Assembly: GCA_036267755.1 (NCBI GenBank)
Contig: DATAVK010000077.1
Coordinates: forward strand, 1 to 64,000
Source of the DNA: DATAVK01 sp036267755
GTDB lineage: Bacteria > Actinomycetota > Actinomycetes > JAFAQI01
DNA: 64,000 nucleotides
Direction of reading: 5' to 3'
Part shown: positions 32,256-40,249 of the stretch, piece by piece
Layout of the letters: every line of letters starts with the position of its first letter
Position numbering within the stretch: position 1 is the stretch's first letter
Notes under the pieces: generated by a model
Database searches by the model: none
Told to the model about the DNA's origin: nothing
What the model saw: the letters and a program-made list of their open reading frames with translations, nothing else
Program-made: the position numbers and the translations under genes

Positions 32256-33986
32256 ATGGCGGTCCTGCTGGCGATCGGGTTCGTCGCAGGACTTCTCACC
32301 ATCGTCTCGCCGTGCGTCCTGCCCGTCCTTCCCGCAGTTATCGCCTCCGGTGTCACCGCCGGTGGCCGGCGCCGCGCGTTCGCGATAGCGGTCGGCCTGG
32401 CGCTGGCCTTCGGTCTCTCGGCGCTGTTCAGCATCCGACTCCTGCAGGCACTGCACCTACCGCTCGGGCTCCGTTACGACCTGGCGATCGTTGCGCTGTT
32501 CGTGGTCGCGGCCGGGCTGATCGTCCCCCGGTTCGGCGAGCTGCTGGAGCGGCCGTTTACCCGGCTCGGCGCCGGTCGGGCGCCGAACAAGGAGCGCGGC
32601 GGCCTCGTGCTCGGTGCGAGCCTCGGTCTGCTGTACCTCCCGTGCGGCGGCCCGATCCTTGCCACGATCGCCGCGGTCGGGAGCCCGTCGGGATCCATCA
32701 GCGCACGCGCCGTGGCACTCACGGCGGCGTACTCGCTCGGCATCGCCCTGCCGATCTTCGGTCTCGTCCTCGCCACGGATCAACTGACCGGAGCGACGAC
32801 GTGGTTGCGAAGCCACGCCCTGGCGACGCGGCGGACTGGCGGCGTTCTGCTCGCCGTGAGCGCGTTGGCGATCACCTTCGGCGCGGCGACCTCGTTGCAG
32901 ACCCACGTCCCGTCGTACACCAGCAAGATCGAGGACCACCTCACCGCCGGGCGCTCCGTGTCCTCCGATCTGGGACGGATCGGCAACGTGCACGAGTCCC
33001 AGGCTGCCAAGCGAGTGCAGCAGTCGGTGACCGAGCCCGCGGTGCCGAGCACGAACGACCCGGTCGACAAGGTGCCGAGCATTGCCGCGGCGTCCCTGAC
33101 GAGCTACGGCCCGGCGCCCAACTTCGCGAAGGTGACGCGATGGTTCAACACACCGGCCGGCCTGAACCTCGCCGCCCTGCACGGCAAGGTCGTCCTCATC
33201 GACTTCTGGACCTATTCCTGCATCAACTGCTTGCGCAGCCTCCCGCACGTCAAGGCGTGGTACACCCGCTACCACTCGGCCGGTCTCGACGTCATTGGCG
33301 TCCACACGCCGGAGTTCGACTTCGAGCACGACGCGTCCAACGTGCAGGCGGCGATCAAACGGCTGGGCATCCCGTACCCGGTCGCGATGGACAACGACTA
33401 CGGAACCTGGGACGCCTGGGGCAACAACTCCTGGCCTGCTGAGTACCTGATCGACGCGCAGGGCAACGTGCGATTCGGATCGATCGGTGAGGGCGACTAC
33501 GGGCAGATGGAAGCGGCCATCCGCGCGCTGTTGAAGTCCAACGGCGCCGCTCTCCCGCCGCCCACCTCGGTGCCGGACACGACGCCACAGGAGCCGTCTA
33601 CCGCCGAGAGCTACCTCGGCTACCAGCGCCTTGCGCGCTACGAGGGAACGCCCATCGTCAAGGACCGGAAGGCGACGTACGCCTTCGCGCCGAGCCTGAA
33701 GGCCAGCCAGCTCAGCTACTCCGGGCAGTGGACCGTCGGCCAGCAGCAGATCCTCGCGGGCGCCGGAGCGCAGCTACGGATCAACCTCTCGGCCAGCGAC
33801 GTGTACCTCGTCCTGTCCGGCGCCGGCACCGTCACCGGCACCCTCGACGGCAAAGCCCTGCCCGCCCAACGGGTGTCCGGGGTGCCGACGCTCTACACGC
33901 TGCTGTCTGGTCAGAAAGTCCGCAGCGGCATCCTCGACCTGCGATTCACGCCGGGGCTCTCCGCCTATGACTTCACGTTCGGCTGA
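32256..33986 (+). CDS. DipZ-like CcdA-TlpA fusion, membrane thiol-disulfide carrier
   Basis: 576 residues. An N-terminal CcdA/DsbD-type membrane domain (about 1-235) has its two cysteines in VSPCVLP (Cys20) and YLPCGGP. After a linker, a TlpA-like thioredoxin domain (about 285-430) has the redox motif YSCINC. A C-terminal beta domain (about 450-576) matches the carbohydrate-binding-like fold of mycobacterial DipZ. It carries electrons across the membrane to extracellular thiols. GGAGG at 32243-32247 sets ATG 32256. It could supply reductant for other Cys-rich exported proteins here. A strong hairpin overlaps its stop. Confidence 0.88.
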   Translation: MAVLLAIGFVAGLLTIVSPCVLPVLPAVIASGVTAGGRRRAFAIAVGLALAFGLSALFSIRLLQALHLPLGLRYDLAIVALFVVAAGLIVPRFGELLERPFTRLGAGRAPNKERGGLVLGASLGLLYLPCGGPILATIAAVGSPSGSISARAVALTAAYSLGIALPIFGLVLATDQLTGATTWLRSHALATRRTGGVLLAVSALAITFGAATSLQTHVPSYTSKIEDHLTAGRSVSSDLGRIGNVHESQAAKRVQQSVTEPAVPSTNDPVDKVPSIAAASLTSYGPAPNFAKVTRWFNTPAGLNLAALHGKVVLIDFWTYSCINCLRSLPHVKAWYTRYHSAGLDVIGVHTPEFDFEHDASNVQAAIKRLGIPYPVAMDNDYGTWDAWGNNSWPAEYLIDAQGNVRFGSIGEGDYGQMEAAIRALLKSNGAALPPPTSVPDTTPQEPSTAESYLGYQRLARYEGTPIVKDRKATYAFAPSLKASQLSYSGQWTVGQQQILAGAGAQLRINLSASDVYLVLSGAGTVTGTLDGKALPAQRVSGVPTLYTLLSGQKVRSGILDLRFTPGLSAYDFTFG

Positions 33987-34004
33987 TCGTGAAGTCGTAG
34001 GCGG
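33961..34004. terminator. Strong bidirectional terminator hairpin
   Basis: Two 17-nt arms (33961-33977 and 33988-34004) pair over their whole length with one T:G position, around a 10-nt loop that contains the dipZ-like stop codon. It lies between converging genes. Confidence 0.75.
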
Positions 34005-34008
34005 GAAG

Positions 34009-35634
34009 TCAGCGCAGCAGCACGAAGGGCAGCCGGGCTGCCTGCGCGGGCCGCACCGTGTTCGGTGTGGCCGCGCTCGAGGACGACGCCTTCGGGTTCG
34101 GGTCGGGCAGCGGCTTGCACTTCGTGTCCGCTCGGTTGCCCGAAACCCGCTTCGGGAGCGTCCCGGACTTCAGGTATGCCGCGACCTTGTTGTCCACGCA
34201 CGCGTCACCGAACAGTGAGTCCGCGTGGGTCGCGCCGCCCGGCTCGCCGATCAGGCTGGAGTGCGGGTAGAGCTTGCGGACCTCGAGGCTTCCCTCGTAC
34301 GGCGTCGCTGCGTCCTTGGTCTCGTCGATGAGCAGGGCGCTCGTCGTCTTCTTGCCGTTGATCTTCACCACGTGGTGGGTCTTGCTCTTCCAGTACTCGC
34401 AGGGCCCGTTGAACCACGTGTTGTCCCAGGTGAGGAACGGGTACTTCTTGGCGTACTTCTTCGAGTCCTTGAGCACCTTGTGCAGCCCCGGGTACTTCAG
34501 GTCGCTGCACTCCACCGCGTTGTAGACGGCGAACTCATTGTCGTCGCCGGGGCCTTCGGCGCTGTCGTACTGCGCGAGCATGGGCGCGTAGTGACCCTTC
34601 GTGAACTTCACCCAGGCCGACGCGAGGTCCTCCCAGCCGAACCGGTAGTACGCCGCTCCGCTGAAGGCGTCGGTCCACTCGCTCGGACCGACCTTGCCCT
34701 TCGGGTGCTTGGCGAGCGCGTGCAGCGTCGCGTAGTACTTGGCGCTGACCTGCTTCTGGGTCTTCCCGAGGTGGTAGACGGAGTGGTACTTCGCGACCCA
34801 CTTCAGGTAGATGTGCAGGTTGCGGTTGAAGGCGACGTCCTGGCTGAGGTTGGCCTTGTACCAAACGTGACGCGGGTCGATGTTGCTGTCCAGGACCATG
34901 TACTTCAGGTGGGTCGGGAACAGCGTCGAGTAGACCTGGCCCAGGTAGGTGCCGTAGGAGAACCCGTAGTAGCTGATCTGCGAGACGCCGATCGCGGCAC
35001 GGATCGCGTCCATGTCCAGCGCGGAGTCCTTGGTGGTGATGTTGTTGAGGAGTGCGGGCTGCTTCTTCTCGCACGACGCGGCGTACTTCTTGGACCGCTT
35101 CTCCCAGTACTTGAGAATCGTCGACGTCGTCGGGGTGTAGTTCTTCCGCGGCGGGTTGAAGTAGTTGTTCTGGCAGTGCAGGGCCGGCTTGCTCGCACCG
35201 ACTCCGCGGGGGTCCCAGCTCACCCAGTCGTAATCGTCACCGACATGGTGCGGGACCGCGGGCTGCAGGAAGAAGCCGAGATCGAGACCGGCACCGCCGG
35301 GGCCGCCCGGGTTGCTCAGCATGGCGCCCTTGTAGTTGGCGTCCGAACTGGTGTGCTTGGTGAGCGACAGCTCCAGTGTGATCTTCGGCCCGGTCGGGTG
35401 GGCGTAGTTCAGCGGCACCTTCAGCGGCGCACACTGCACCGTCGTCCCCTCGAGGTCGGGGTATTGCTTCGTTGGGCAGGCGCCCCAGGGGAGCGCGGTC
35501 TCGACCGTGTCGGGAACCGCTGCCCGGGACGCGGGTGCCGACGGGTGAGCCGCCGCCGTCCCGATCGCAGGTCCGACAGTGAGCAGGCCGGCAGCGGTGG
35601 CGATGGACACGGCCACCATCAGGACTCGCTTCAC
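34009..35634 (-). CDS. Secreted tripeptidyl-aminopeptidase-type alpha/beta hydrolase
   Basis: 541 residues with a Sec signal peptide (cleavage about GTAAAH, residue 30). Oxyanion region LSNPGGPGGAGLD, YDWVSWDPRGVGAS, nucleophile Ser226 in YGFSYGTYLG, and a C-terminal TAP domain with the catalytic His in GGATHADSLFGDACV. It cleaves short peptides from N-termini outside the cell in related actinobacteria. GTG 35634 is preceded by AGAGGTG. It is Lys/Tyr-rich compared with its neighbours. Confidence 0.87.
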   Translation of the reverse strand: MKRVLMVAVSIATAAGLLTVGPAIGTAAAHPSAPASRAAVPDTVETALPWGACPTKQYPDLEGTTVQCAPLKVPLNYAHPTGPKITLELSLTKHTSSDANYKGAMLSNPGGPGGAGLDLGFFLQPAVPHHVGDDYDWVSWDPRGVGASKPALHCQNNYFNPPRKNYTPTTSTILKYWEKRSKKYAASCEKKQPALLNNITTKDSALDMDAIRAAIGVSQISYYGFSYGTYLGQVYSTLFPTHLKYMVLDSNIDPRHVWYKANLSQDVAFNRNLHIYLKWVAKYHSVYHLGKTQKQVSAKYYATLHALAKHPKGKVGPSEWTDAFSGAAYYRFGWEDLASAWVKFTKGHYAPMLAQYDSAEGPGDDNEFAVYNAVECSDLKYPGLHKVLKDSKKYAKKYPFLTWDNTWFNGPCEYWKSKTHHVVKINGKKTTSALLIDETKDAATPYEGSLEVRKLYPHSSLIGEPGGATHADSLFGDACVDNKVAAYLKSGTLPKRVSGNRADTKCKPLPDPNPKASSSSAATPNTVRPAQAARLPFVLLR

Positions 35635-35705
35635 GAAGCAACACCTCTCGATCGATGCGGACGACCCGCGGAGTCTGCCGCACCGGCGACAAATCGGTCA
35701 AACGC

Positions 35706-35951
35706 TCAGCAGGCGTGTGAGCTGCCGAGGCCGGGCTCCTCCGCCAACGAGCGCAGGGCGTCGGCCAGCAGCCCGATCAGTCCGGCAACGCCTGACGCCG
35801 CCATCTGGTGCGTGGCGACGCAGCCGTCCTCGCGCCACAGGCTGAGCGTGACCATGCCGAGGTCGGGATGAGCGGCCACGCGCAGCGCGCGGCCCTCCTG
35901 GCGGCTGTCCCACTGGACACCGCCGCGTTCCGGTAGCGGCGACACGCTCAT
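35706..35951 (-). CDS. Small conserved-looking hypothetical protein
   Basis: 81 residues, no signal or membrane segment. It has a beta-rich start (GMVTLSLWREDGCVATHQMA) followed by a helical stretch (VAGLIGLLADALRSLAEE). I do not recognise a family. ATG 35951 sits 6 nt behind a CATGAT sequence, like the leaderless pattern elsewhere here. The gene stands alone between the peptidase and the ligA-like gene. Confidence 0.6.
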   Translation of the reverse strand: MSVSPLPERGGVQWDSRQEGRALRVAAHPDLGMVTLSLWREDGCVATHQMAASGVAGLIGLLADALRSLAEEPGLGSSHAC

Positions 35952-36029
35952 GGTCGGATCATGAACCTCGGGACGAGGCCGCGTCTAGCGAATGACCGAA
36001 CGCGCTTGGCGGCTCGCCGCAGCGTCCGC

Positions 36030-36392
36030 TCAGGTACCGATGTCCGGGTAGGGCAGTGCCATGTGGGTCAGCTTGGCCGCATAGTCGAGCTGCATCGCGA
36101 GCGGCTCGGTGTGGTCGCGCTCGAACATCCCGATCCACAGCGTCAACGTGAGGAACGGGTGCGCTCCCATCTCGAACAGCGCGACATGGTCGTGCCTCAC
36201 AAGCGCCGACCGCTCGGCCTCGGTGAACTCCAGCCAGGTCGAACGTTCCGCACTGGGCAAGTTGAGGACCTCGTTGGCTCGCTCGGCCTCCCACCAGGTC
36301 ACCGTCCCGGCGGGGTCCTCGCGGTAGCGCTCGACCAGCGCGGGATCGCGATCGACGGTGTACAGGAACTTGTTCAGGAGGTACTTGCTCAT
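36030..36392 (-). CDS. ligA: Extradiol dioxygenase alpha subunit, LigA type
   Basis: 120 residues, normal for the small subunit of protocatechuate 4,5-dioxygenase-type enzymes. It starts SKYLLNKFLYTVDRDPALVERY, and its helical core has LTEAERSAL-like residues (FTEAERSALVRHD) and MGAHPFLTLTL. It closes over the active site of the LigB subunit encoded just upstream, with which it overlaps by ATGA. The window therefore holds an extradiol as well as an intradiol ring-cleavage route. Confidence 0.85.
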   Translation of the reverse strand: MSKYLLNKFLYTVDRDPALVERYREDPAGTVTWWEAERANEVLNLPSAERSTWLEFTEAERSALVRHDHVALFEMGAHPFLTLTLWIGMFERDHTEPLAMQLDYAAKLTHMALPYPDIGT

Positions 36393-37249
36393 GCGTCCAC
36401 CCCGCCCGGATACCAGGTGAAGTACGCCTCCATCGTGTGGAACAGATCGAGGTTGTCGGCGTAGTCGGCCTTGGCGTAGCCCGCGACCCCCATCATGAGC
36501 ATGAAGTCCATGAACCCATGCGTCGCATTACCGGGCGCGTGCAGGCTGTCGAGGGTCACGTTCGCGAGGCAGCCGTCGATGTCGCCGTTCGCGATCCATT
36601 CCACTGCTTTGGCGTCGAACTCCGGGTCCGGCCCGTGCGCACCGAACTGGCGTGGCCCGCCGAGTTCGAGCGAGAGGTGACCGGTTCCCACGACCGCCAC
36701 CCGCAGGTCGCTCGGCCAGGCGTCGATCAGCTCGCGAATCGTGCGACCCAGCGCCACGAACCTTTCCGGGCGGGGCAACGGCGGCGCGAAGATGTTGGTG
36801 TAGATCGGCACCACGGGCAGGTCGTTTTGCGGACGCACTGTGAGGATCGGGCACGTGATGCTGTGGTCGACCCGGAGCTCGTTGCTGAACGCCAGGTCGA
36901 ACCCTCGGTCGATGCCCTCTCGGAGCAGGTACGCCGAGAGCTCCTCGTGACCGGTCAGCCGCATCCGGGGTAGCCCGAACTCGCGTTCCTCGTTGTAGTA
37001 GTTCGCGTCGTAGAACGGCGCCTTACCAACGAGGAACTGCGGCATGTTGCCGAGCCAGAGCTGATGAAAGTGATCGGAGCCGACCATGACCAGCAGATTC
37101 GGCTGGGCGCGGGTCAGCGTCTCCCGATACGCCTCGACCTTGCGCCGCCACTCGGCCGCGAACGGCGGCGCCGTCTCGGGAGGCAGCAGCGACGTGGCGT
37201 AGTAGAAGGGGTGATGGGTGGTCGCGAGCACGGCGACGAGCTTGGCCAA
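36389..37249 (-). CDS. ligB: Extradiol ring-cleavage dioxygenase catalytic subunit, LigB type
   Basis: 286 residues of the class III extradiol (LigB) family. Iron-site residues are in ATTHHPF (His12) and the SDHFHQLW region; the catalytic His lies in VVGTGHLSLELGG. Substrate could be protocatechuate, gallate or a related catechol. The start is a rare TTG at 37249 with AAAGGA upstream. It is transcribed away from the iclR gene at 37378, and a perfect palindrome (37290-37305) lies in the shared promoter region. Confidence 0.83.
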   Translation of the reverse strand: MAKLVAVLATTHHPFYYATSLLPPETAPPFAAEWRRKVEAYRETLTRAQPNLLVMVGSDHFHQLWLGNMPQFLVGKAPFYDANYYNEEREFGLPRMRLTGHEELSAYLLREGIDRGFDLAFSNELRVDHSITCPILTVRPQNDLPVVPIYTNIFAPPLPRPERFVALGRTIRELIDAWPSDLRVAVVGTGHLSLELGGPRQFGAHGPDPEFDAKAVEWIANGDIDGCLANVTLDSLHAPGNATHGFMDFMLMMGVAGYAKADYADNLDLFHTMEAYFTWYPGGVDA

Positions 37250-37289
37250 CGACCCGCGTCCTTTCCCTTAACAGTCTCGTCGAGCTGCT

Positions 37290-37305
37290 GCGGACAGCTG
37301 TCCGC
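37290..37305. promoter_or_regulatory. Palindromic operator, copy 1
   Basis: A perfect 16-bp palindrome, GCGGACAGCTGTCCGC, between the divergent ligB-like and iclR genes, 41 bp before the ligB-like start. Its 14-bp core recurs with one change at 38246-38259. Confidence 0.65.
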
Positions 37306-37377
37306 GTGACGGCAGGTATGACGATCCGCCGCTGCGGTCACGGTGTCAAGACCGGCTCGCTGTGCGACCATCGCGGC

Positions 37378-38211
37378 ATGACGAAACGGGGTTCCGGCCC
37401 GGACTTCGTGGAGGCGTTGGCCCGCGGACTCGATGTCCTGACGAGTCTGGGCACGACCACCCAACCGCTGTCACTGCGGGAGGTGGCTGATCAGGCAGGG
37501 CTCGCCCGACCGACCGCGAGGCGGTTGTTGCTCACGCTCATCGAGCTCGGGTATGTCCGGGTCGACCAAGGAGCTTTTGCGCTCACCCCTCGCGCTCTCG
37601 ACCTCGGCATGGCCTACGTCAGCTCGCTGGGGGTATGGGAGCTCGCCCGGCCTCACCTGGAGTCACTGGTCGGGCAGACCGGCGAGTCCTCGTCAATGGC
37701 TCAGCTCGACGGTGGCGACATCGTGTATGTCGCGCGAGTCGCCGTACCGAAGATCATCACGTTACGCGTCGAGATCGGCACGAGGTTCCCGGCTTTGGTG
37801 ACATCGCAGGGAAAGGTGCTGCTTGCGTCGCTGAATGCTGATGCGCTCGCGGCCGCACTTTCAGAGCCCAGCCGCTCGGGCCTTCCCCCGTTGCTGCCCC
37901 GGGATCCGGCTGCGGTCAGGGTCGAGCTCGACACGGTCCGGGCCCGTGGTTGGGCCTTGGCGGATGAGGAGCTTGCTCCGGGTATCCGGTCTGTTGCGGT
38001 ACCGGTTCGAGACGGTGCCGGCGCGGTCCGTGCCGCGATGAACGTCACGGTGCACGCCGCGGAAACGACGGTCGAGACACTGGTAGAGGAGTACCTCCCG
38101 AGGCTGATCGTGGCCGCCAGCAACGTCAGTGCGGACTGGGTGCGCCGTGATGCCTGCCCGCATGTCGAGGTCGCACCGTTCGGCGCTGAGGCGTGGCCGG
38201 GCACGGCTTGA
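37378..38211 (+). CDS. IclR-family regulator of the second aromatic cluster
   Basis: 277 residues: winged helix-turn-helix (recognition region ADQAGLARPTARRLLLTL) and IclR effector domain (STRF-like segment VEIGTRFPALVTSQGKVLLA). It is related to the PcaR-like protein at 4792 but clearly distinct. ATG 37378 is preferred; an earlier GTG at 37306 would add a Cys/Arg-rich leader and lie against the operator. It probably binds the palindromes on either side of its gene, controlling ligBA and the operon from 38279. A related IclR protein (TsdR) controls the resorcylate genes of Rhodococcus. Confidence 0.87.
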   Translation: MTKRGSGPDFVEALARGLDVLTSLGTTTQPLSLREVADQAGLARPTARRLLLTLIELGYVRVDQGAFALTPRALDLGMAYVSSLGVWELARPHLESLVGQTGESSSMAQLDGGDIVYVARVAVPKIITLRVEIGTRFPALVTSQGKVLLASLNADALAAALSEPSRSGLPPLLPRDPAAVRVELDTVRARGWALADEELAPGIRSVAVPVRDGAGAVRAAMNVTVHAAETTVETLVEEYLPRLIVAASNVSADWVRRDACPHVEVAPFGAEAWPGTA

Positions 38212-38245
38212 CACCTCGGCTGCGGCATCGGAGAGTTCGGATTGA

Positions 38246-38259
38246 CGGACAGTTGTCCG
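38246..38259. promoter_or_regulatory. Palindromic operator, copy 2
   Basis: CGGACAGTTGTCCG, one base different from the core of copy 1. It overlaps a TTGACG -35-like box (38242-38247) and lies 20 bp before the CoA-transferase start, a position suited to repression. Confidence 0.65.
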
Positions 38260-38278
38260 GCAGACGGTCGGAGGTCAG

Positions 38279-39442
38279 GTGAGCGAGCCGGCCGCGACGT
38301 CACGAGGGCCGTTGGACGGTCTCGTTGTCGCGGACTTCTCGCGGGTTCTCGCGGGCCCCTACTGCACGATGCTGCTGGGCGATCTCGGTGCCGAGGTCAT
38401 CAAGGTCGAAGGGCCGTCAGGCGACGACACCCGGCACTGGACCCCGCCGAAGCGTGGCGACGTCGGCACGTACTACCTGGCTATCAATCGCAACAAGCGC
38501 TCGATCGTCTTGGACTTCTCCGACGCCGCGGACCTCGAGCTGGCGCATCGGTTGGCGGCTCGCGCTGACGTCGTCATCCAGAACTTCAAGCCAGGCGGTC
38601 TCACGCGGTTCCGGCTCGATTACGACAGTGTTCGTGCGCTGAACCCGCGCAGCGTGTACTGCTCGATCAGCGGCTTCGGCGCCGGGCAGGGTGCCTCGTT
38701 GCCCGGCTACGACCTGCTGGTGCAGGCGGTGTCAGGGCTGATGAGCCTCACCGGCAGCCCGGATGGGCCGGCCTATCGGGCGGGGATCTCGGTCTTCGAT
38801 GTCATGACCGGCTTGCACTCCGCGATCGGGATCCTCGCGGCTCTGCGGCACCGTGACGCTACCGGTGAAGGGCAGCATGTCGAGACGAACCTGTTGTCCT
38901 CGGCAATGTCGTCGCTGGTGAACCAGACATCGGCGTACCTCGCCGGCGGCGTGGTGCCGGAGCGGATGGGTAACGCTCACCTCAGCCTGTTCCCCTACGA
39001 ACCGATGCCCACGAGCGACGGCGAGATCATCGTCATTGCCGGCAACGACAGGCAGTTCGGCACGCTCTGCGCCGCGCTTGGCCGACCCGAGCTCGCCGAC
39101 GACGACCGGTTCGCGACGGTCGCCGGCCGCAATGAGAATCGTGAGCTGCTGCGCCCCGAGCTCGAGGAACTGCTGTCCCATCGAACGGCAACCGAGTGGT
39201 TCGACGTACTCACCGAGGCAGGAGTGGCGTGTGGACCGATCAACACCATCGAGGGCGGCGTGAAGCTGGCAACGCAGCTTGGGCTCGAACCCGAGGTCGA
39301 CATCGATGGCGTGCCGACGGTCCGCAACCCGATCCGGCTGTCCGCATCGCCCGTCACCTACCGCCACGCCCCCCCGGCGCTCGACGCTGACCGCGCCGGC
39401 ATCCGGGCCTGGCTCGACGATGAGCGGGCGCAGGCCCGATGA
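38279..39442 (+). CDS. Class III CoA-transferase (CaiB/BaiF family)
   Basis: 387 residues. Catalytic Asp174 lies in GISVFDVMTGLH, with the N-terminal VVADFSRVLAGPYCTMLLGDLGAEVIKVE pattern of the family. It moves CoA between two carboxylic acids. GGAGG at 38270-38274 precedes GTG 38279. The next gene is a citryl-CoA-lyase-like enzyme, so the transferase probably makes the CoA ester which that enzyme splits. The acid is unknown; hydroxyquinol breakdown itself does not need this step. Confidence 0.88.
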   Translation: MSEPAATSRGPLDGLVVADFSRVLAGPYCTMLLGDLGAEVIKVEGPSGDDTRHWTPPKRGDVGTYYLAINRNKRSIVLDFSDAADLELAHRLAARADVVIQNFKPGGLTRFRLDYDSVRALNPRSVYCSISGFGAGQGASLPGYDLLVQAVSGLMSLTGSPDGPAYRAGISVFDVMTGLHSAIGILAALRHRDATGEGQHVETNLLSSAMSSLVNQTSAYLAGGVVPERMGNAHLSLFPYEPMPTSDGEIIVIAGNDRQFGTLCAALGRPELADDDRFATVAGRNENRELLRPELEELLSHRTATEWFDVLTEAGVACGPINTIEGGVKLATQLGLEPEVDIDGVPTVRNPIRLSASPVTYRHAPPALDADRAGIRAWLDDERAQAR

Positions 39443-40224
39443 GCGAGACACCGTCGTTCCCGACATCACTCGGTACGTCGACCGAGGACACCATCTCGCT
39501 GCTCGGTCAGGACCTGTCGACTGACCTGATCGGCCACGTCGGGTTCGGCGAGCTCGCGTACTGGCTGATGACGCTGCAGCGGCCGACTCCCGGGCAAACC
39601 CGGATGTTCGAAGCCGTGCTGGTCGCGCTCGCCGATCACGGTTTCACGCCGACAGCCATCGCGGCCCGGGTCACGTTGCTGAGCGCGCCGGACTCGCTGC
39701 AGGGCGCCCTCGCCGCCGGGCTGCTCGGCGGCGGTTCCCGCTATCTGGGCGTCACAGAGGACACCGGTGTTTTTCTCGCGTCGGCGTTGGCCGGGGCAGA
39801 TCTCCCGGCGGACGAAGCGGCGTGGGATGCCCTTGCCCGCGAGGTCGTCGAGGCGCGCCGGTCGGCCGGGAAGTTCGTCCCCGGTCTCGGGCATCCGGTG
39901 CACAAGCACGGTGATCCGCGAACGCCGGTGATCATTGCTATTGCTCACGATTCCGGCGTCTACGGGCCCCACCTGGCCCTGTTCGAGGCGATCGGTCGCA
40001 CCCATGCCGGCATCCTCGGCAAGCAACTGCCGCTCAACGGCGCCGGAGTGTGTGGCGCCGCCCTCGCCGACCTGGGCCTGTCGCCGGAGCTGCTCCGCGG
40101 CGTGGCTCTGCTGGCGCGCTGCGCCGGGCTGCTCGGCCAGCTGGCCGAGGAGATGCGCCGTCCCATCGCCGATGCGATCTACCGCACGGTCGACCGCAAC
40201 GCCGAATACATCGACCCACAGTGA
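39439..40224 (+). CDS. Citryl-CoA lyase-like short citrate synthase homologue
   Basis: 261 residues, about two thirds of a citrate synthase, retaining the catalytic half. The motif GLGHPVHKHGDPRTP includes the His region of citrate synthases, and LNGAGVCGAALADLG the Asp region. Short homologues like this are annotated as citryl-CoA lyases, splitting a citryl-type CoA ester into acetyl-CoA and an oxo acid. It is ATGA-coupled to the CoA-transferase, which supports a joint reaction on a hydroxy-tricarboxylate or similar. Confidence 0.8.
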   Translation: MSETPSFPTSLGTSTEDTISLLGQDLSTDLIGHVGFGELAYWLMTLQRPTPGQTRMFEAVLVALADHGFTPTAIAARVTLLSAPDSLQGALAAGLLGGGSRYLGVTEDTGVFLASALAGADLPADEAAWDALAREVVEARRSAGKFVPGLGHPVHKHGDPRTPVIIAIAHDSGVYGPHLALFEAIGRTHAGILGKQLPLNGAGVCGAALADLGLSPELLRGVALLARCAGLLGQLAEEMRRPIADAIYRTVDRNAEYIDPQ

Positions 40225-40249
40225 TCCGCCGTCACAGAAGGACAGCAGC

